Source of the DNA: CAYTBN01 sp964436045
GTDB taxonomy: Bacteria; Myxococcota_A; UBA796; UBA9615; CAYRNR01
Reading direction: 5' to 3'
Assembly (NCBI GenBank): GCA_964436045.1
Contig: CAYTBN010000026.1
Span: 1-64,000 of the forward strand
Length of the DNA: 64,000 nucleotides
The notes beneath the pieces were generated by a model. The model saw only the letters and a list, made by a program, of their open reading frames with translations. It ran no database searches and was not told where the DNA came from. The position numbers and the translations under genes are program-made. Every line of letters begins with the position of its first letter. Position 1 is the first letter of the stretch. This document shows, piece after piece, positions 59,453 to 64,000 of this stretch.

Positions 59453-60763
59453 TCAAGGGGGCGAGGACTGGCCCTCGGTGTTGCGGCCCCAGCACAGGGC
59501 GGTGCCGTCCAGCTGGATCCCGCAGGTGTGACTCCCTCCGGCGACCACATGGCTGAAATAGGCCCCGGCAGGCACGGTGGACTGCCCCTCGGCGTCGCCC
59601 CCCCAGCACTCGATCAGACTCGACGGGGTGACGCCGCAGCTGTGCATCTCCCCCGCCGCGAGCTGGTCGAAGACGCTGTCCGGAGTGCCGACCTGTCCCA
59701 TGTTCTGACGCCCCCAGCAGGCCGCGATCCCGTTGGGGCGCAGGGCGCAGGTGTGGTCGAAGCCGGCGACGATGCCCGAGAAGATGCCCTCCTCGGGGGT
59801 CGACTGATTCCATCCGTCGCTGCCCCAGCACACCGCGCTGCCGTCGGTGCGCAGGGCGCAGCTGTGCGCGAGTCCCGCGGTGATCCGGCCGACGTTTTCC
59901 GCTGGCGGAGTGGACTGGCCGTCGTAGTCGTAGCCCCAGCAGACGGCCTCGTTGGCGGTGGTCACCGCGCAGGTGTGCTGCACGCCCGCCGCCAGGTCGT
60001 CGTAGTCCCCGGCCACGACGTCGGACTGGCCGTTGAGGTTGCCACCCCAGCACTGGATGGACTCGTCGTCGAGCAGGCCGCAGGAGTGGAAGCGGCCGAC
60101 GGCCACCTTCACGAAGGTCCCGGATGGGGGCGTGGACTGGCCCTGGTTGTCGTCGCCCCAGCAGGAGAGCGAGCCGTCGGTCTTGACGCCGCAGGTGTGG
60201 TACTCGCCTGCCGCGAGCTGGACGTAGGCCGCCAGGTCGGCGCCGTCGCAGTCCTGGTCGACCCCGTCATCGGCCACATCCACGGCATCGGGGTGGATCT
60301 CCGGATCGGCGTCGTCGCAATCGCCATCGCAGGGCGAGTGGCCGTCGCCGTCCGCGTCGTCGGGGTTCACCGCCGGGTCGGTGTCGTCACAATCTGGACC
60401 GCCCGACTCCTCGGATCCGTGGCCATCGCCGTCGCCGTCGATCCCATCGGCGCCGTCGCAGTTCTGGTCGATGTCGTCGCCCCACCAGTCACCAGCGTAG
60501 GGGTGGCGGGCGGCCGACGAGTCGTCGCAGTCCCCGTCGCAGGTGGAGTAGCCGTCGCCGTCGGCATCGGCGGCCCCGAGCAGCGGGTCGGTGTCGTCGC
60601 AGTCGACCGTGGAGTCCCAGCCGTCACCGTCGGCGTCGCGGGCGGGGGTCCCGTCGCCCCACAGCAGGGCCGCGGGGACCTCGGGTTCTGTGGAGTCGTC
60701 GTCCCCGGGGCAGCCGGCCAGGGCGAGGATCGGCAGCAGAGGCAGCAGGCAGCGGCGGATCAC
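59453..60763 (-). CDS. Lipoprotein with metal-binding repeats and seven-bladed RCC1 propeller
   Basis: 436 residues from GTG 60763 after GGGAGGAACC. Lipobox I-L-A-L-A-G-C. About five MopE-like units (40-180) are followed by seven RCC1-type repeats, each H-T/S-C-x-x-x-x-x-x-x-x-x-C-W-G, enough for one closed propeller. Each blade holds a Cys pair and so possibly a disulfide. Binding partner unknown; a cell-surface role is inferred. Confidence 0.82.
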   Translation of the reverse strand: MIRRCLLPLLPILALAGCPGDDDSTEPEVPAALLWGDGTPARDADGDGWDSTVDCDDTDPLLGAADADGDGYSTCDGDCDDSSAARHPYAGDWWGDDIDQNCDGADGIDGDGDGHGSEESGGPDCDDTDPAVNPDDADGDGHSPCDGDCDDADPEIHPDAVDVADDGVDQDCDGADLAAYVQLAAGEYHTCGVKTDGSLSCWGDDNQGQSTPPSGTFVKVAVGRFHSCGLLDDESIQCWGGNLNGQSDVVAGDYDDLAAGVQHTCAVTTANEAVCWGYDYDGQSTPPAENVGRITAGLAHSCALRTDGSAVCWGSDGWNQSTPEEGIFSGIVAGFDHTCALRPNGIAACWGRQNMGQVGTPDSVFDQLAAGEMHSCGVTPSSLIECWGGDAEGQSTVPAGAYFSHVVAGGSHTCGIQLDGTALCWGRNTEGQSSPP

Positions 60764-60812
60764 GGGTTCCTCCCTGGGGGGATGATACCGCGAGTGGGGG
60801 GGATCCGGGGGC

Positions 60813-63743
<2,931 letters not shown>

Positions 63744-63782
63744 GGGGCACTCCCAGGGGATCGGTCGGGTTGGGTGGATACC

Positions 63783-63788
63783 AGGATA
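63783..63788 (-). promoter_or_regulatory. TATCCT -10-like box (minus strand)
   Basis: Read on the minus strand, GCTATCCTGGTATCC lies 40 nt before the ATG of the 63743 gene and holds the element twice in part. Confidence 0.4.
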
Positions 63789-63820
63789 GCGCGGCGGGGG
63801 GGGAGCCGCGGCCTTCGGTA

Positions 63821-64000
63821 TCAGGTGCGGCGGCGGCGGAGCAGCGCCAGCCCGACCAGGGCCAGCGGCGCCAGCACGCCCGCGGCGCGCGTGTCTGCGA
63901 CGTTGTTCTCGCAGTCGCAGCCCCCGCCGACCTCCGAGTCGTCGTCCGCCGGATCATCGGTGTCGTCGTCGTCGTCGTCGTCGCCGGTCGTGTCGTCGTC
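63821..64000 (-). CDS. C-terminus of a further MYXO-CTERM protein (partial)
   Basis: The last 59 codons of a gene entering from the right edge: an Asp/Thr linker, G-G-G-C-D-C-E-N-N, a hydrophobic segment (about 16 residues), R-R-R-R-T and TGA. It is nearly the same tail as the neighbouring 60813-63743 protein, which it precedes in tandem by 77 nt. The main part of the protein is outside the window. Confidence 0.85.
   Translation of the reverse strand, partial: DDDTTGDDDDDDDTDDPADDDSEVGGGCDCENNVADTRAAGVLAPLALVGLALLRRRRT

Overview
The window is GC-rich, gene-dense DNA that most resembles a Myxococcota (delta-proteobacterial) genome. The evidence is two C-terminal MYXO-CTERM-type tails (Gly-Gly-Gly-Cys-Asp-Cys, then a hydrophobic segment and an Arg run), many lipoproteins and secreted proteins built from acidic Asp/Cys repeats, two Hanks-type kinases (one with a C-terminal PEGA domain), an AgmX/PglI-type protein and duplicated PilT ATPases. 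No rRNA, tRNA, CRISPR array, transposase or prophage gene was seen. A 100-N scaffold gap lies inside a repeat gene.

Left part (1-29.7 kb). A repeat-rich secreted protein runs off the left edge. It is followed by a degenerate E2-type acyltransferase-like membrane protein, an aldehyde-dehydrogenase-fold protein that has lost its catalytic and cofactor residues, a GT4 glycosyltransferase and a mini-FHA protein. A PlsB-type acyltransferase is translationally coupled to a patatin. Next come a repeat/propeller lipoprotein, an internally deleted DJ-1 remnant, a seven-bladed propeller protein coupled to a sulfatase-like hydrolase, a broken PilZ gene, an AgmX/PglI-domain protein, a gamma-carbonic-anhydrase-like protein, a frameshifted HEAT protein, small membrane proteins, an MDR oxidoreductase, an SGNH/TPR protein, a BKACE enzyme, a DUF2505 protein and the ClpS-ClpA pair.

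Middle part (29.7-45.6 kb). This holds a CTP-dependent lipid kinase-like protein, a PIN-toxin remnant, a bacterial cereblon-like (CULT) protein, zinc-ribbon proteins, an RmlD-like SDR, a VKOR-thioredoxin fusion, an FHA regulator and a kinase with TM and PEGA. A minus-strand module encodes HEAT-PilT, PilT and a minimal kinase. A composite lipoprotein with a LIC_10091-like C-terminus closes the section.

Right part (45.6-64 kb). A large repeat/propeller lipoprotein is a paralogue of the one at 11.7 kb. A minus-strand operon encodes a propeller lipoprotein, CotH, VTC, DUF4956 and a metallophosphoesterase, which suggests a polyphosphate-linked cell-surface system. Then come an SGNH lipoprotein, an RCC1-propeller lipoprotein and two repeat proteins with MYXO-CTERM tails.

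Several genes are broken: four by frameshifts, at least two of them at C/G runs, one also by a nonsense codon, and some reduced to fragments. This means either assembly error or ongoing decay. A recurrent TATCCT box stands 21-44 nt upstream of several start codons and is the likely -10 element. Domain assignments come from motif recognition only; no searches were run.
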